A stretch of DNA of 45,810 bases from the NCBI GenBank assembly GCA_017439345.1, contig JAFSJJ010000025.1, forward strand, positions 1 through 45,810, in the 5' to 3' direction. Shown in pieces: positions 6,998-16,210 of this stretch; the first letter of the stretch is position 1, and every line of letters begins with the position of its first letter. This stretch comes from Synergistaceae bacterium. Lineage in GTDB: Bacteria > Synergistota > Synergistia > Synergistales > Aminobacteriaceae. A model generated the notes under the pieces. The model made no database searches, had not been told where the DNA came from, and saw only the letters and a list, made by a program, of their open reading frames with translations. The position numbers and the translations under genes were made by a program.

Positions 6998-8359
6998 ATG
7001 TGGCACGGAAGATTTAAACACGATACGGCTAAAATTGTTCAGGACTTCACACAGTCCCTTGACATTGACTGGAAAATGTACGAATGCGATATTCAAGGCA
7101 GTATCGCTCATGTCAGAATGCTAGCTAAGACAGGATTACTCACTCACGAGGAGTCAGCAAAAATCGAGTCAGGATTAAAGCAGGTACTCAACGAAATTCA
7201 CGAGGGCAAATTCACTCCGTCAGAAGATCTTGAAGATGTTCACATGAATATAGAGTCAAGACTGACTCAAATCGAACCTTTAGGAGCTAAGTTACACACT
7301 GCGCGCTCAAGAAATGATCAAGTTGCTGTTACGACAAGATTATATTTACGCGAGAGACTCAAAACTTTACGTGATGAGCTTCATGAACTGCTAACAACTT
7401 TCGTCAACAATTCAGAACGACACATAAATATAATTATTCCCGGATATACTCACATGCAGCAGGCTCAACCGGTCTCAATGGGTCATTACTGGCTTTCATG
7501 GTTCGAGGCATTCTACAGGGACTCAAAGCGTCTTGATTATGCACTTGACTCGCTGAACGAGTCGCCATTAGGTGCAGGAGCTTTAGCAGGTTCGACTCTG
7601 CCGATTGACAGGGAATTTACATCACAGCTCTTAGAGTTCGCACGTCCTACACGCAACAGCCTTGACTCTGTAGCTAACCGGGACTACATGCTTGACTTTC
7701 ACTATTTCGCAAGCGTCTTAATGATTCACTTCTCGAGACTCTGCACGGATTTAATCACATGGAACACTCAGGAATTCGCATTTATTATATTACCTGATGA
7801 GTTCTGCACTGGTTCTAGCATGATGCCTCAGAAAAAGAATCCTGACGTATTAGAACTTACCCGCGGTAAAACAGGCCAAGTTATAGGGAGTCTTCTTGAT
7901 TTACTCATAAACCTTAAGGGGCTGCCTATGACTTATAATCGCGATTTACAGGAAGATAAGCGGGGACTCTGGGCTTCTCTTGATACGGTCGAGAGCGTTA
8001 TTAACATCATGAATGCATTGTTATCACGTGTCGAAGTGAATCAAGATAAAGCTCTTGCAGGACTTGAGAAGGGCTATTCACTTGCTACGGACATTGCAGA
8101 GTATCTCGTCATGAAAGGCGTTCCGTTCAGAGAAGCTCATTTGCAGGTCGGCAGACTCGTAGGCTGGTGCATTGAGAATAATTTAGCGTTCGATGAGTTG
8201 ACCCTTGAACAGTGGAAAGAACATATTAATCAAGCTGATGAAGATTTACTCAAGATTTTATCACCCCGTGAGAGCGTCAGAAGGCGGAATGTCTACGGAG
8301 CAACGGGCTTAGAGCAGGTGAAGAGTCAAATTATTAACGCGCGCAAATTGTTGATGTGA
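6998..8359 (+). CDS. argH: Argininosuccinate lyase
   Basis: 453 residues, normal for ArgH. Features include the N-terminal MWHGRF, the substrate region TARSRNDQVAT-like (HTARSRNDQVAV, about 100-111), GYTHMQQAQPVSMGHY (about 149-164), and the superfamily signature GSSMMPQKKNPD (about 271-282). It cleaves argininosuccinate to arginine and fumarate in the cytoplasm, the last step of arginine synthesis. The ATG is 11 nt after GAGGAG (6981-6986). No other arg gene is nearby. The structured repeat ends 31 nt upstream. Confidence 0.95.
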   Translation: MWHGRFKHDTAKIVQDFTQSLDIDWKMYECDIQGSIAHVRMLAKTGLLTHEESAKIESGLKQVLNEIHEGKFTPSEDLEDVHMNIESRLTQIEPLGAKLHTARSRNDQVAVTTRLYLRERLKTLRDELHELLTTFVNNSERHINIIIPGYTHMQQAQPVSMGHYWLSWFEAFYRDSKRLDYALDSLNESPLGAGALAGSTLPIDREFTSQLLEFARPTRNSLDSVANRDYMLDFHYFASVLMIHFSRLCTDLITWNTQEFAFIILPDEFCTGSSMMPQKKNPDVLELTRGKTGQVIGSLLDLLINLKGLPMTYNRDLQEDKRGLWASLDTVESVINIMNALLSRVEVNQDKALAGLEKGYSLATDIAEYLVMKGVPFREAHLQVGRLVGWCIENNLAFDELTLEQWKEHINQADEDLLKILSPRESVRRRNVYGATGLEQVKSQIINARKLLM

Positions 8360-8442
8360 AGCAAAAAATTTTTCTGCGTGAATGAAGTTATTGAATGAGT
8401 TAATCGCGTGAAGTTGTATTAGTAAATGTATTAGTAACTAAA

Positions 8443-8471
8443 TCCCTCCGGGCCGTGATGACTCAGAGGGA
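8443..8471. terminator. Terminator between argH and the surface-protein gene
   Basis: TCCCTC (8443-8448) pairs with GAGGGA (8466-8471). The flanks are AT-rich on both sides, so it could serve either of the two converging genes. Confidence 0.65.
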
Positions 8472-8484
8472 AAATTTATTATTA

Positions 8485-10887
8485 TTAACGTCTCTTATTG
8501 AACATGAACGCGAACGCTGCAAGAATTAATGACGAGAAACTTAACCCCGCGTTACAGCCCCCGGAGTCACCGAGATGATAATCAGCTTCTTCTTTGTAAC
8601 CTGAAGAGTTAATCGTTACGTCCATGCTTGAGTTCTTGAAGTCCGTATTATAAAAATATTTTATCACAGCCGGAGCACTCTCAAATGTCGCAATCCCAGT
8701 GTTTGAGTCATATTCTGATTCTATTTTGCTGCCATCCTCATTATAGCCCGTGATGTTATTGACGCTGCTCACATAAGCTGAAGCCATAATCTTAACGCCT
8801 GCTGTAGTTACGTCGCCGGAGTTAAAGAAATTAGCAAAGTTGAAGGTCGTTTTGCTCTCCCAGCCTTGAATGTCCTGACTTGAACACTCGAAAGAATTTA
8901 ATGAACTGTCTGACTCGTCATAATCGAACCATCCGAAATGATTCTTGCTGATGTCAAGAGAGCTTAGACTCGAACAGCCTTCGAGATTCAGATAACCGGA
9001 ATAAATATCACACGATGAGCAGTTAAGGACTTGAAGATTTACGCAGTTCTTGACGTTAATAACGCTGATGTTTGACTCGCTTACGTTTAATTCAATGAGT
9101 GAGTCGTTATTCTCTGCGTCTATATCTGTGAGTTTTTTGCAGCCGTTAGCGTTGACTCTTTCGACTGTGCTGCCATCGAGATTCAGCGAAGTAATATTAG
9201 TATTCTGAAGACTGACATTTTTAACGTTCTCAGGAAGTATGCTCAAATCAGCTTCTTCAAGATTCTTTAGTCCTGACAAATCAAGAGTATTAAGATTAGT
9301 GAAGTCAGTGAAGTCAATCTGCTGTAAGTCAGTAATCTTGTTGTCTGGATTGTCGCTCAGTGCAAGATATTCTATAGCGTTCTTCTCTTCAGTAGTCATG
9401 CTGTTAAGATAGTTTGCGTCAGTGGTCTCTTCTCTTTTGTAGACATAAAGCGTTATATTCCTGGCTCCTGAACCTGTTATGCTGCCCTGAGTCGCCGTTG
9501 CTGTTATCGTGAGTTCGTATTCTCCATGTAGTGTTGAATCACTAACGCTGAGAGTACCTGTGCTGCTGATCTGGATACCTGAAATATCTTTGTCAAGAGT
9601 CCATTCAAGCGAGTAATCATTTGCGTCAAGAGTCTTAGTTGAGCCGTCCGAATATGTGCCTGTAACGTTTGCCGTGTAAGTTGAGGTCATAGCCATATAT
9701 TCTTTCGTTGATGGTTTCTGTTCGCCAGTAATTGACACTTCAAGAGCTGTGAGAGTTCCCGAGCTGCTCCCTGAGTAGTTAGCTGTGTAAATTCTATCAC
9801 CTGTTGAGCCTTTTTTGATCTCTACAGTTTGAGTCGCTGCCGTTAAGTCCGTGCCTGTCCATCCGTTGAAAGTATAGCCTTCCTTAGTGGGATTATTGAG
9901 AGTGAAAGACTCTGTCTCTATCGTGTAGCTTGTAGGGTTAGCCTTAGTTACTGTGCCTCCGTCAAGGTTGTATGTTATCGTGTAAGTTACAGGAGTCCAA
10001 GCCGCCGTTAAAGTTATGTCGCCAGTTAAATCTTTAATTTCTGTAATAGTCTTGCCGTCAAGAGTCCAGCCGTTGAATGTGTAGCCTGTCTTAGTCGGAG
10101 CTTTGAGGGTGATTGCGTCTTCAATCGTGTAGCTTGAAGGATTTGCAGAATCGTCAATAGTTCCTCCGTTGAGTTCGTAATTTATATTGTAGCTCACCGG
10201 AGTCCACTGAGCATAAAGAGTCAAGTTTTCTGTGAATGTTATCTGCGCCCCGTCAGCGTAAGAAGTCCCCGAGCCGTCCTGCTGAGTGTTCCATTCTTTG
10301 AAAGTGTAGCCGGTTCGTGTGAAAGCATTAGCCGTGAGAGCCTGAGCAATACCTGAAGCTAACGTTTGAGGGTTCATCGTACCTGTTCCGTTATTCGCGT
10401 CAAAAGTTACGGTTATGAGGGTTGCAGGGACTAATTTTTTGCCGTCAAGTTCGTTAGCTTTAAGTGTAGTACTAGAATCAATTATTTTTTCGAACGTTGT
10501 AAACTCGCTGCCCGTCATGACTGCGAAAGTTTTTCCTGCTGCAATGGTGGGAGTGAGCGCTGTATAGCTGCCGTTGCTGTAGCTGTAGTAGCCGGGAGCC
10601 TGTATAAAGTCAGCTGCATTAGTGTAGCCCAATGTTATCGAGCTGCCAGACCCGCAATGTATTCCTGCATTAGTGTCTTGGCCGTTTACTGTAACTTGTC
10701 CGCCGCTGATTGTTACGCTGCTGTTGTTGCTTCGAATGTAAGCATTTTTGTTTGTGCTGTTGACGTTGATCATGCCGCCGCTGATCGTTACGCCGCTGCT
10801 CTGAATGTAAGCACTACCGCTTTTGCTTGAGATGTTGATGTTGCCGCCGTTGATGGTTACGCCGCTACCGCTATAAATGTAAGCCAT
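8485..10887 (-). CDS. Repeat-rich surface protein with Synergist-CTERM tail (N-terminally disrupted)
   Basis: 800 residues from an internal ATG. In order: short beta-helix-like repeats of the type SGVTISGG (1-90); three Listeria-Bacteroides (Flg_new/InlB B-type) repeats with the GYTFNGW core (about 155-370); an Ig-like segment (about 375-480); leucine-rich-type repeats (about 510-690); and a C-terminal signal with GDSGGCNAG, a hydrophobic segment and FNKRR. The last matches the Synergist-CTERM sorting domain, so the protein is probably processed and held at the cell surface, likely as an adhesin. The open frame lacks a signal peptide; one is found upstream in other frames (see 10888-11146), so the gene appears broken. 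Confidence 0.85.
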   Translation of the reverse strand: MAYIYSGSGVTINGGNINISSKSGSAYIQSSGVTISGGMINVNSTNKNAYIRSNNSSVTISGGQVTVNGQDTNAGIHCGSGSSITLGYTNAADFIQAPGYYSYSNGSYTALTPTIAAGKTFAVMTGSEFTTFEKIIDSSTTLKANELDGKKLVPATLITVTFDANNGTGTMNPQTLASGIAQALTANAFTRTGYTFKEWNTQQDGSGTSYADGAQITFTENLTLYAQWTPVSYNINYELNGGTIDDSANPSSYTIEDAITLKAPTKTGYTFNGWTLDGKTITEIKDLTGDITLTAAWTPVTYTITYNLDGGTVTKANPTSYTIETESFTLNNPTKEGYTFNGWTGTDLTAATQTVEIKKGSTGDRIYTANYSGSSSGTLTALEVSITGEQKPSTKEYMAMTSTYTANVTGTYSDGSTKTLDANDYSLEWTLDKDISGIQISSTGTLSVSDSTLHGEYELTITATATQGSITGSGARNITLYVYKREETTDANYLNSMTTEEKNAIEYLALSDNPDNKITDLQQIDFTDFTNLNTLDLSGLKNLEEADLSILPENVKNVSLQNTNITSLNLDGSTVERVNANGCKKLTDIDAENNDSLIELNVSESNISVINVKNCVNLQVLNCSSCDIYSGYLNLEGCSSLSSLDISKNHFGWFDYDESDSSLNSFECSSQDIQGWESKTTFNFANFFNSGDVTTAGVKIMASAYVSSVNNITGYNEDGSKIESEYDSNTGIATFESAPAVIKYFYNTDFKNSSMDVTINSSGYKEEADYHLGDSGGCNAGLSFSSLILAAFAFMFNKRR

Positions 10888-11146
10888 CCTGTTAGATGAT
10901 GTACTTCACCACTTCCTTCAATTTGAGCTACATTTACAGAATTACTTACGTAATACCATCCTTCTGAAAGTTGACTTGTGCTTGTATCTATGGCTGTTGC
11001 GTCTGCTGTCTTCTCTGTTCCGTCAGCGTCAATGTATTTCACCGAGTCCGCTTCAGCTCTAAAGCCCCCCTCCCAATCAGCATAATTACTGACAAGATTA
11101 ACGCGAGAATATTTACTCTATGAAGTCTATGAAGTTTGAGTCTCAT
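10888..11146 (-). pseudogene. Frameshifted N-terminus of the surface protein
   Basis: An ATG at 11146 opens a signal-peptide-like sequence (basic start, then NILALILSVIMLIG), but that frame stops after 35 codons. One additional G in the G6 run (plus-strand C at 11065-11070) would join it to the frame AEADSVKYIDADGTEKTA and on to SEGWYYVSNSVNV. That second frame then leaves the frame of the 800-residue ORF near 10890-10905, where it reads EVHHLTGW instead of a repeat. Two lesions are therefore needed to explain the locus: a slip at the G run, and a deletion or frameshift at the start of the repeats. Confidence 0.65.
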
Positions 11147-11311
11147 AATAAATAATCGTTCCCCTTTCATGGAAAATATGAATGTGAATTATAGAGCAAA
11201 TAATTTTTTGTGTCATGATAAATTCTCACAGTCTTTATGATAAACTTTTCACAATTTCACACACTCGAACGTTATAAATTTATAAATACGAAAGGAGCAT
11301 TAAACTTTTAC

Positions 11312-12253
11312 ATGAGACATAAATTTTTGAGACTATTAATTATTTCGCTGCTCGTCATGATCCCTGCTGAATCTTCTGCCCTCGATGCTTCACTGCCGGA
11401 CAAGGCGACACTCTCAGCTAACAGAATGAGATTTGATGCCTACACCGGAGATTTTCTCGCAGATGGGAACGTTAATATTCAGGCCGGAGAGTTCAACGTC
11501 AAAGCTCCGATTGGAACGGGAAACGTCGAACGCCGCGAAGTGAATTTCGACAGAGGCATAACAGCTTCAGGGAAATGGGCAGGCGACAAAGTTGATCTCA
11601 AAGCAGGGAAATTATTATTATCGTTCGCAAATGTTCCGACTTGCAAATTTCAGAACGGAGTCAAAGGCGGTATAGGCTCAATGAGGATAGACGCAGACAG
11701 GTTGACGGTCTCAGGCTTCGGGGGAGTCGATGAACCTTCAGGAGGAGACAGACAGACTAAATTTTGGCTCGTGAAAGTCCGCAATCTCGAAGATATATCT
11801 CAAGGAATGTCTTTCGGAGCAGATTCAGTTGAAGGAGTTCTCAAATACGGAGAACTTCAGGAGATGACAGCAAAAACAGGAGTCTGGCTCAGGGGCAAGC
11901 CTAAGAATAAGGGCGATGCAGTCAGCTTGAGGGGAGATCACGCTCTCTATTCACTTGCAAGGGGAAGCGTTGTAGTAAGCGGTCATGTCGTTGCAGTTCA
12001 GGGAGGGCGGACTCTCAGGTCTGACTCAGTTGTATATTTCCCTGCTCAGAACAGAGTCGAAGCTCTAGGAGGTATTACACGAACTAGGGACGGACAGACT
12101 ACTACAGACAGGGCTGAAATCACGATAGATTTAACCCGCGAACGAAGGAATAACAAGAAACCTGCAGGGACTCAAATAGAAATTCAGCCTAAAGAGGACG
12201 AGAAGACTCAGACTCAGAATAAGACACGAAGAGTGAGGACTCGCAGAAAATGA
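11312..12253 (+). CDS. lptA: LptA/OstA-family periplasmic LPS transport protein
   Basis: 313 residues from the ATG at 11312; a longer frame from 11237 lacks a ribosome site and would bury the signal peptide ([18 protein letters not shown]). Two OstA-type segments are visible: [20 protein letters not shown] near residue 35 and [20 protein letters not shown] near residue 213, each with the usual pattern of a loss or gain of a beta-strand repeat. The C-terminus is a basic, Gln/Thr/Lys-rich tail. LptA bridges LPS from the inner to the outer membrane. lptB follows with a 4-nt overlap. It is longer than E. coli LptA (185), as is common in this phylum. Confidence 0.8.
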   Translation: MRHKFLRLLIISLLVMIPAESSALDASLPDKATLSANRMRFDAYTGDFLADGNVNIQAGEFNVKAPIGTGNVERREVNFDRGITASGKWAGDKVDLKAGKLLLSFANVPTCKFQNGVKGGIGSMRIDADRLTVSGFGGVDEPSGGDRQTKFWLVKVRNLEDISQGMSFGADSVEGVLKYGELQEMTAKTGVWLRGKPKNKGDAVSLRGDHALYSLARGSVVVSGHVVAVQGGRTLRSDSVVYFPAQNRVEALGGITRTRDGQTTTDRAEITIDLTRERRNNKKPAGTQIEIQPKEDEKTQTQNKTRRVRTRRK

Positions 12254-13152
12254 AGGTTAAGGGACTGACAGCTACAGATTTACGAAAGAGTTACAGCGGC
12301 AGGCTTGTCGTCGGGGGAGTCAGCATTTACGTCAAAGAAGGCGAGGTCGTAGGCTTACTTGGCCCTAATGGTGCAGGCAAGACAACTTCATTCTATATGA
12401 TAGTAGGACTCATAAAACCTGATTCGGGGAGCGTCATGATTGATGACAGAGATATAACGGCTCTACCTGTCTATGAACGTGCAAGGGCTGGCATTGGCTA
12501 TCTTCCTCAAGAAGCGTCTGTGTTCAGGAATTTAACGGTTCGTGAAAATATTAATCTTGTCTGGCAGGAAACAGGTAAACAGAGATTCGCGAAAGAATTA
12601 ACGGAGACCCTGCTCGAACAGTTCAAGATTACTCACATTGCAGATACTAAAGGCTATGCACTCTCAGGCGGTGAAAGAAGACGTGTTGAGATCGCAAGGG
12701 CGTTGACTCTGAAACCGAAATTTATTTTACTCGATGAACCCTTCAGCGGAATTGACCCTATTGCAGTTGCAGATATTCAATCAATGATTCACGAGTTAAA
12801 GCATCAGGGCTACGGAGTGTTAATAACAGATCATAATGTTAGAGAGACACTTTCGATTACGGACAGGACATATTTAATTCATGACGGACAGATATTTTTA
12901 TCAGGTTCTCCCAGAGAAGTAGCAGGCAACGAATTAGCACGCAAATTCTATCTGGGTGAAAATTTTCAATGGGAAGGAGCAGATCCAAAACGGAAATCAA
13001 ACACGAATACGAGTGCAAATACAGGGTCGAACATGACACGCTCGGTGAAGTCAAAGTCAGGTCAGACAGGTACTGGGGTGCTCAGACCGAAAGAAGCAGG
13101 CAGAATTTCAAAATCGGAGCAGGAATCGAAACAATCCCCGCAGAAATTATAA
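12250..13152 (+). CDS. lptB: LPS export ABC transporter ATPase LptB with aberrant C-terminal tail
   Basis: Walker [10 protein letters not shown] (about 39-47), Q-loop YLPQEASVF, signature LSGGERRR (about 138-145), Walker [12 protein letters not shown] and the H-loop ITDHN are all intact. The family normally ends right after the FYLGENF motif (about residue 236 here). This frame lacks a stop there and runs 60 more residues, rich in Ser, Thr, Asn and Lys, through the 5' part of fumC in another frame. That tail has no look of a domain and is probably either tolerated read-on or the result of a lost stop. LptB drives LPS extraction with LptFG, which are not in the window. Confidence 0.92.
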   Translation: MKVKGLTATDLRKSYSGRLVVGGVSIYVKEGEVVGLLGPNGAGKTTSFYMIVGLIKPDSGSVMIDDRDITALPVYERARAGIGYLPQEASVFRNLTVRENINLVWQETGKQRFAKELTETLLEQFKITHIADTKGYALSGGERRRVEIARALTLKPKFILLDEPFSGIDPIAVADIQSMIHELKHQGYGVLITDHNVRETLSITDRTYLIHDGQIFLSGSPREVAGNELARKFYLGENFQWEGADPKRKSNTNTSANTGSNMTRSVKSKSGQTGTGVLRPKEAGRISKSEQESKQSPQKL

Positions 13153-14390
13153 GGGCGTTCGCGTATCTCAAGAAGGCTTGTGCAGCTGCGAATAATATAT
13201 TACTGCCTCAGAGAATGACTCAAGAAAAACTTGATGTTATTTCACGGGTCTGTGATGAGATTCTTGCAGGTGAACTTGACTCTCATTTTCCGTTAGTCGT
13301 CTGGCAGACAGGTTCGGGGACTCAGTCAAACATGAACGTTAATGAAGTTATCTCGAACAGGGGCAATGAATTAGCAGGCAGGAAATTATTACACCCTAAC
13401 GATGACGTTAATATGTCGCAGTCTTCAAATGACACTTTCCCTTCAGCAATGTATATCGCGGGAGTCTTGAGTGTTCGTGATAAGTTAATACCTGCTGTGA
13501 AAGAGTTAATTAACACGTTCACGAGACTTGAATCAGAGAACTCTGACATAATCAAGACGGGAAGGACTCATTTACAGGACGCTGCGCCGTTGAGATTTTC
13601 TCAGGAAATTTCAGGGTGGCGCAACAGCCTTGAAGTAAATCTTGAAGCCTTGACTCAATCATTAAATTCATTAAGCAATCTTGCAATCGGGGGGACTGCT
13701 GTAGGAACGGGACTTAATGCTCCGAAAAATTTTGACGTTGAAGTTACGAAAGCACTTACTCAATTAACAGGACATAAATTTTCTCCTGCACAAAATAAAT
13801 TTCATGCGTTGACCTCAAAAAGTGAGATAGTCTTTGCTCATGGTGCAGTGAAAGCTCTTGCTGCCGATATGATGAAAATTGCTAACGATGTGAGATGGCT
13901 TGCTTCAGGCCCTCGCTGCGGTCTGGGTGAAATCTTTATCCCTGAGAACGAACCGGGAAGCTCAATCATGCCGGGGAAAATAAATCCTACTCAGTGCGAA
14001 CAGGTTACTATGGTCGCCGTTCAGGTCATGGCTAATGATGTTGCAGTGAGTATGTCTGCTTCACAGGGAAATTTTGAACTTAACGTGTTTATGCCGGTGT
14101 GTGCTTATAATTTCTTGCAGTCAGTGAGATTACTAAGCGAGTCAATAACTTCATTTAATAATAACTGCGCGTCAGGAATTAAGGCGAATAGAGACAAAAT
14201 GCACGAGAACTTGACACGTTCATTAATGCTCGTTACGGCTTTAAATCCTGTCATAGGCTACGAGAACGCAGCACGGGTTGCTAAACTTGCCCATGAGAAA
14301 AATATTTCGCTGAGTGAGGCATGTTCAGAGCTTGGCCTGTTGAGTCCTGAAGAGTTCTCTGAAGTCGTCAATCCTGAGAAAATGGTTTAA
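12990..14390 (+). CDS. fumC: Class II fumarate hydratase, apparent ACG start
   Basis: The protein contains [20 protein letters not shown]-type N-terminal sequence, [22 protein letters not shown] and the signature [11 protein letters not shown]. It interconverts fumarate and malate. The frame is open to an ATG at 12969, but that ATG has no ribosome site and precedes the AAGGAG (12974-12979). No ATG, GTG or TTG follows before the conserved region. An ACG at 12990 sits 10 nt after AAGGAG and would give 466 residues (E. coli FumC has 467) starting at the equivalent of MEIKHEYE. It is either a rare ACG start or a mutated ATG. The gene overlaps lptB by 163 nt from 12990, or 184 nt from 12969. Confidence 0.9.
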   Translation, partial: TEIKHEYECKYRVEHDTLGEVKVRSDRYWGAQTERSRQNFKIGAGIETIPAEIIRAFAYLKKACAAANNILLPQRMTQEKLDVISRVCDEILAGELDSHFPLVVWQTGSGTQSNMNVNEVISNRGNELAGRKLLHPNDDVNMSQSSNDTFPSAMYIAGVLSVRDKLIPAVKELINTFTRLESENSDIIKTGRTHLQDAAPLRFSQEISGWRNSLEVNLEALTQSLNSLSNLAIGGTAVGTGLNAPKNFDVEVTKALTQLTGHKFSPAQNKFHALTSKSEIVFAHGAVKALAADMMKIANDVRWLASGPRCGLGEIFIPENEPGSSIMPGKINPTQCEQVTMVAVQVMANDVAVSMSASQGNFELNVFMPVCAYNFLQSVRLLSESITSFNNNCASGIKANRDKMHENLTRSLMLVTALNPVIGYENAARVAKLAHEKNISLSEACSELGLLSPEEFSEVVNPEKMV

Positions 14391-14421
14391 TTGCTGATGA
14401 GGAGTATAAAATGACATTATA

Positions 14422-14827
14422 GGACTGAATCAGACTATATACACGATACACAGATATATTGACGGAGCGTTAAAGCGATTCGATGACGGCTCGCATATAA
14501 TATATATCAACGCTTCAGCAGAAGACGACGGCACGGACATATGGAAATTAATTCATGACCTGCGATGTCCTAATGCTGATGATATGTATCTGCCGAGATT
14601 GTCAGAACGCGTAAAATTTTTTTAAGGAGGATGAAGCCGGAATGCTTACAATAAGTAATTATTTTGAAGAGCGGGAAGCTAAGGCCGAACAGAGAGGCGA
14701 AAAGAAAGCCAAAGAGAGACTTGCATTAAAGTGTTTAGAAGCAGGCAAAATGACATTTCAGGAGATTGCTGACTGCTTCGAGCTAACGTTAAAACGGGTG
14801 CAGACTCTGGCGGCCAAGATAAAATAA
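14422..14827 (+). pseudogene. Degenerate C-terminal fragment of an Rpn/PD-(D/E)XK transposase-like protein
   Basis: The frame from 14422 reads IHRYIDGALKRFDDGSHIIY and then EDDGTDIWKLIHDLRCPNAD, DMYLPRLSERVKFF, the well-known C-terminal block of PD-(D/E)XK family (Rpn) transposase-like proteins. It then hits TAA. Dropping one T from the T7 run at 14617-14623 restores KFFKEDEAG and continues into the frame that starts with the ATG at 14642: EEREAKAEQRGEKKAKERL and an HTH-like end MTFQEIADCFELTLKRVQTLA, also typical of the family. The N-terminal nuclease domain is missing. The remaining 61-residue frame could still be translated from its own AAGGAGG. Confidence 0.75.
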
Positions 14828-16179
14828 TGAAGCATAATCATAACGAAACTTTAGAGCTAAAAATTACAGCACTCTCAACGGACGCAACAGGCATAGCAAG
14901 GACTAATCAAGGCGTTGTGTTCGTTCAGGGAGCTTTGCCCGGTGAAGTCGTTAATGCTGAAGTTGTCTCTCGCAAAAAAGATTTCATGATCGCAGGCACT
15001 CTTAACGTCATAAAATCATGTTCAGGCCGAATAAGTCCCAGATGCAAATATTATTCACGCTGCGGGGGATGTCAGCTTCAACACGCAAATTATGAGACGC
15101 AATTAATATTAAAGGCTGCCATAGTCCGAGATGCAATGACTCGAATCGGAGGCTTTGACTCAAAACTCTTTGAGCATTTAACATGTGAGCCTTCTCCAAG
15201 TTCATGGGGTTATAGAAACAAAGCTGCTTTCCCTGTTCAGGACTTTCACGGCAGAATTATCACAGGCTTTTACAGGGCAGGGACTCACAGACTCGAATTA
15301 ATCAGGCAGTGCCCGGTCAACGCTAAGAGATTAAATGAAATCTACGGAAAAATTTTAGATTCACTTGATAATAACAATTACCCTTTCGATGGCTATAACG
15401 AACTCGAAGGCACAGGAAAATTACGGCACATCATAGCGCGGACAGGAATTAATACGGGTGAAAGTTTATTATCATTCGTGATTAACGGCAGGCTCTCAGC
15501 TAAAAGCGTCAAAGCTCTTGTATCTCTAGGAAATTCGGCGCGTCCTGACACTTTAACTATAAATCACAACTCGAAGCAGGGAAATGTCATATTAGGCACT
15601 TACACAGAAAATTTAACCGGTACAGGCTTAATCAGTGAAAGACTCGATAAATATAAATTAATGTTCGATACAGCTTCATTCTTTCAGGTCAACACAGGCC
15701 AAGCCGAGAAATTATTTACGTATGCAAGCTCGCAGGTTCAAGACGCAAAAAATGTTCTCGAACTCTACAGCGGAACGGGTTCGCTTACATGCTATCTTGC
15801 TGAGAACGCCTCACACGTTACAAGTATCGAAGAATGGCGGGGAGCTGTCAAAATGGCTGTGAAAAATCTTCACGCGAATAATTTTGCTAACGTTAATGCC
15901 CTTTGCGGACGTTCTGAAGAGATTATAGGCGACCTGAACGAGTCAAAATTTGATGCAGTAGTTCTTGATCCTCCTAGAGACGGCTGCGAGAGACGAGTTA
16001 TTGACGCAATAAATAATTTCGGAATCAGAAAAATAATTTATGTATCATGTAATCCTGCGACACTGGCGAGGGACTGCAAAATTTTATCTGGTTACGGCTA
16101 CAGGCTTGAGAGTCTCAGGGCGTTTGATATGTTTCCTCAGACTGCACATGTTGAGAGCGTATGTGTTATGTTCCGATAA
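14827..16179 (+). CDS. rlmD: 23S rRNA (uracil-5-)-methyltransferase, RlmD/TrmA family
   Basis: 450 residues. A TRAM domain (about 1-62) is followed by the iron-sulfur cysteines in CKYYSRCGGCQLQH (about 73-86). The SAM-binding motif is ELYSGTGSLTC (about 315-325), then VLDPPRDGCE, and the catalytic Cys is in YVSCNPATLARD (about 400-411). The family methylates C5 of a uridine in 23S rRNA (U1939 or U747) or tRNA; which site is used cannot be told from sequence alone. The ATG overlaps the stop of the degenerate upstream frame by one base (TAATG). Confidence 0.88.
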   Translation: MKHNHNETLELKITALSTDATGIARTNQGVVFVQGALPGEVVNAEVVSRKKDFMIAGTLNVIKSCSGRISPRCKYYSRCGGCQLQHANYETQLILKAAIVRDAMTRIGGFDSKLFEHLTCEPSPSSWGYRNKAAFPVQDFHGRIITGFYRAGTHRLELIRQCPVNAKRLNEIYGKILDSLDNNNYPFDGYNELEGTGKLRHIIARTGINTGESLLSFVINGRLSAKSVKALVSLGNSARPDTLTINHNSKQGNVILGTYTENLTGTGLISERLDKYKLMFDTASFFQVNTGQAEKLFTYASSQVQDAKNVLELYSGTGSLTCYLAENASHVTSIEEWRGAVKMAVKNLHANNFANVNALCGRSEEIIGDLNESKFDAVVLDPPRDGCERRVIDAINNFGIRKIIYVSCNPATLARDCKILSGYGYRLESLRAFDMFPQTAHVESVCVMFR

Positions 16180-16210
16180 AAATAAAATTATCTAGGAGAT
16201 GACGGGAAAA

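Noticed and set aside
6923-7111. Minus-strand ORF across the start of argH and the repeat
   Set aside because: No ribosome site, overlaps conserved argH coding sequence; composition is that of a shadow frame.
10857-11042. Independent 61-residue protein
   Set aside because: It fits as the N-terminal part of the surface protein in a shifted frame, and its GTG lacks a ribosome site.
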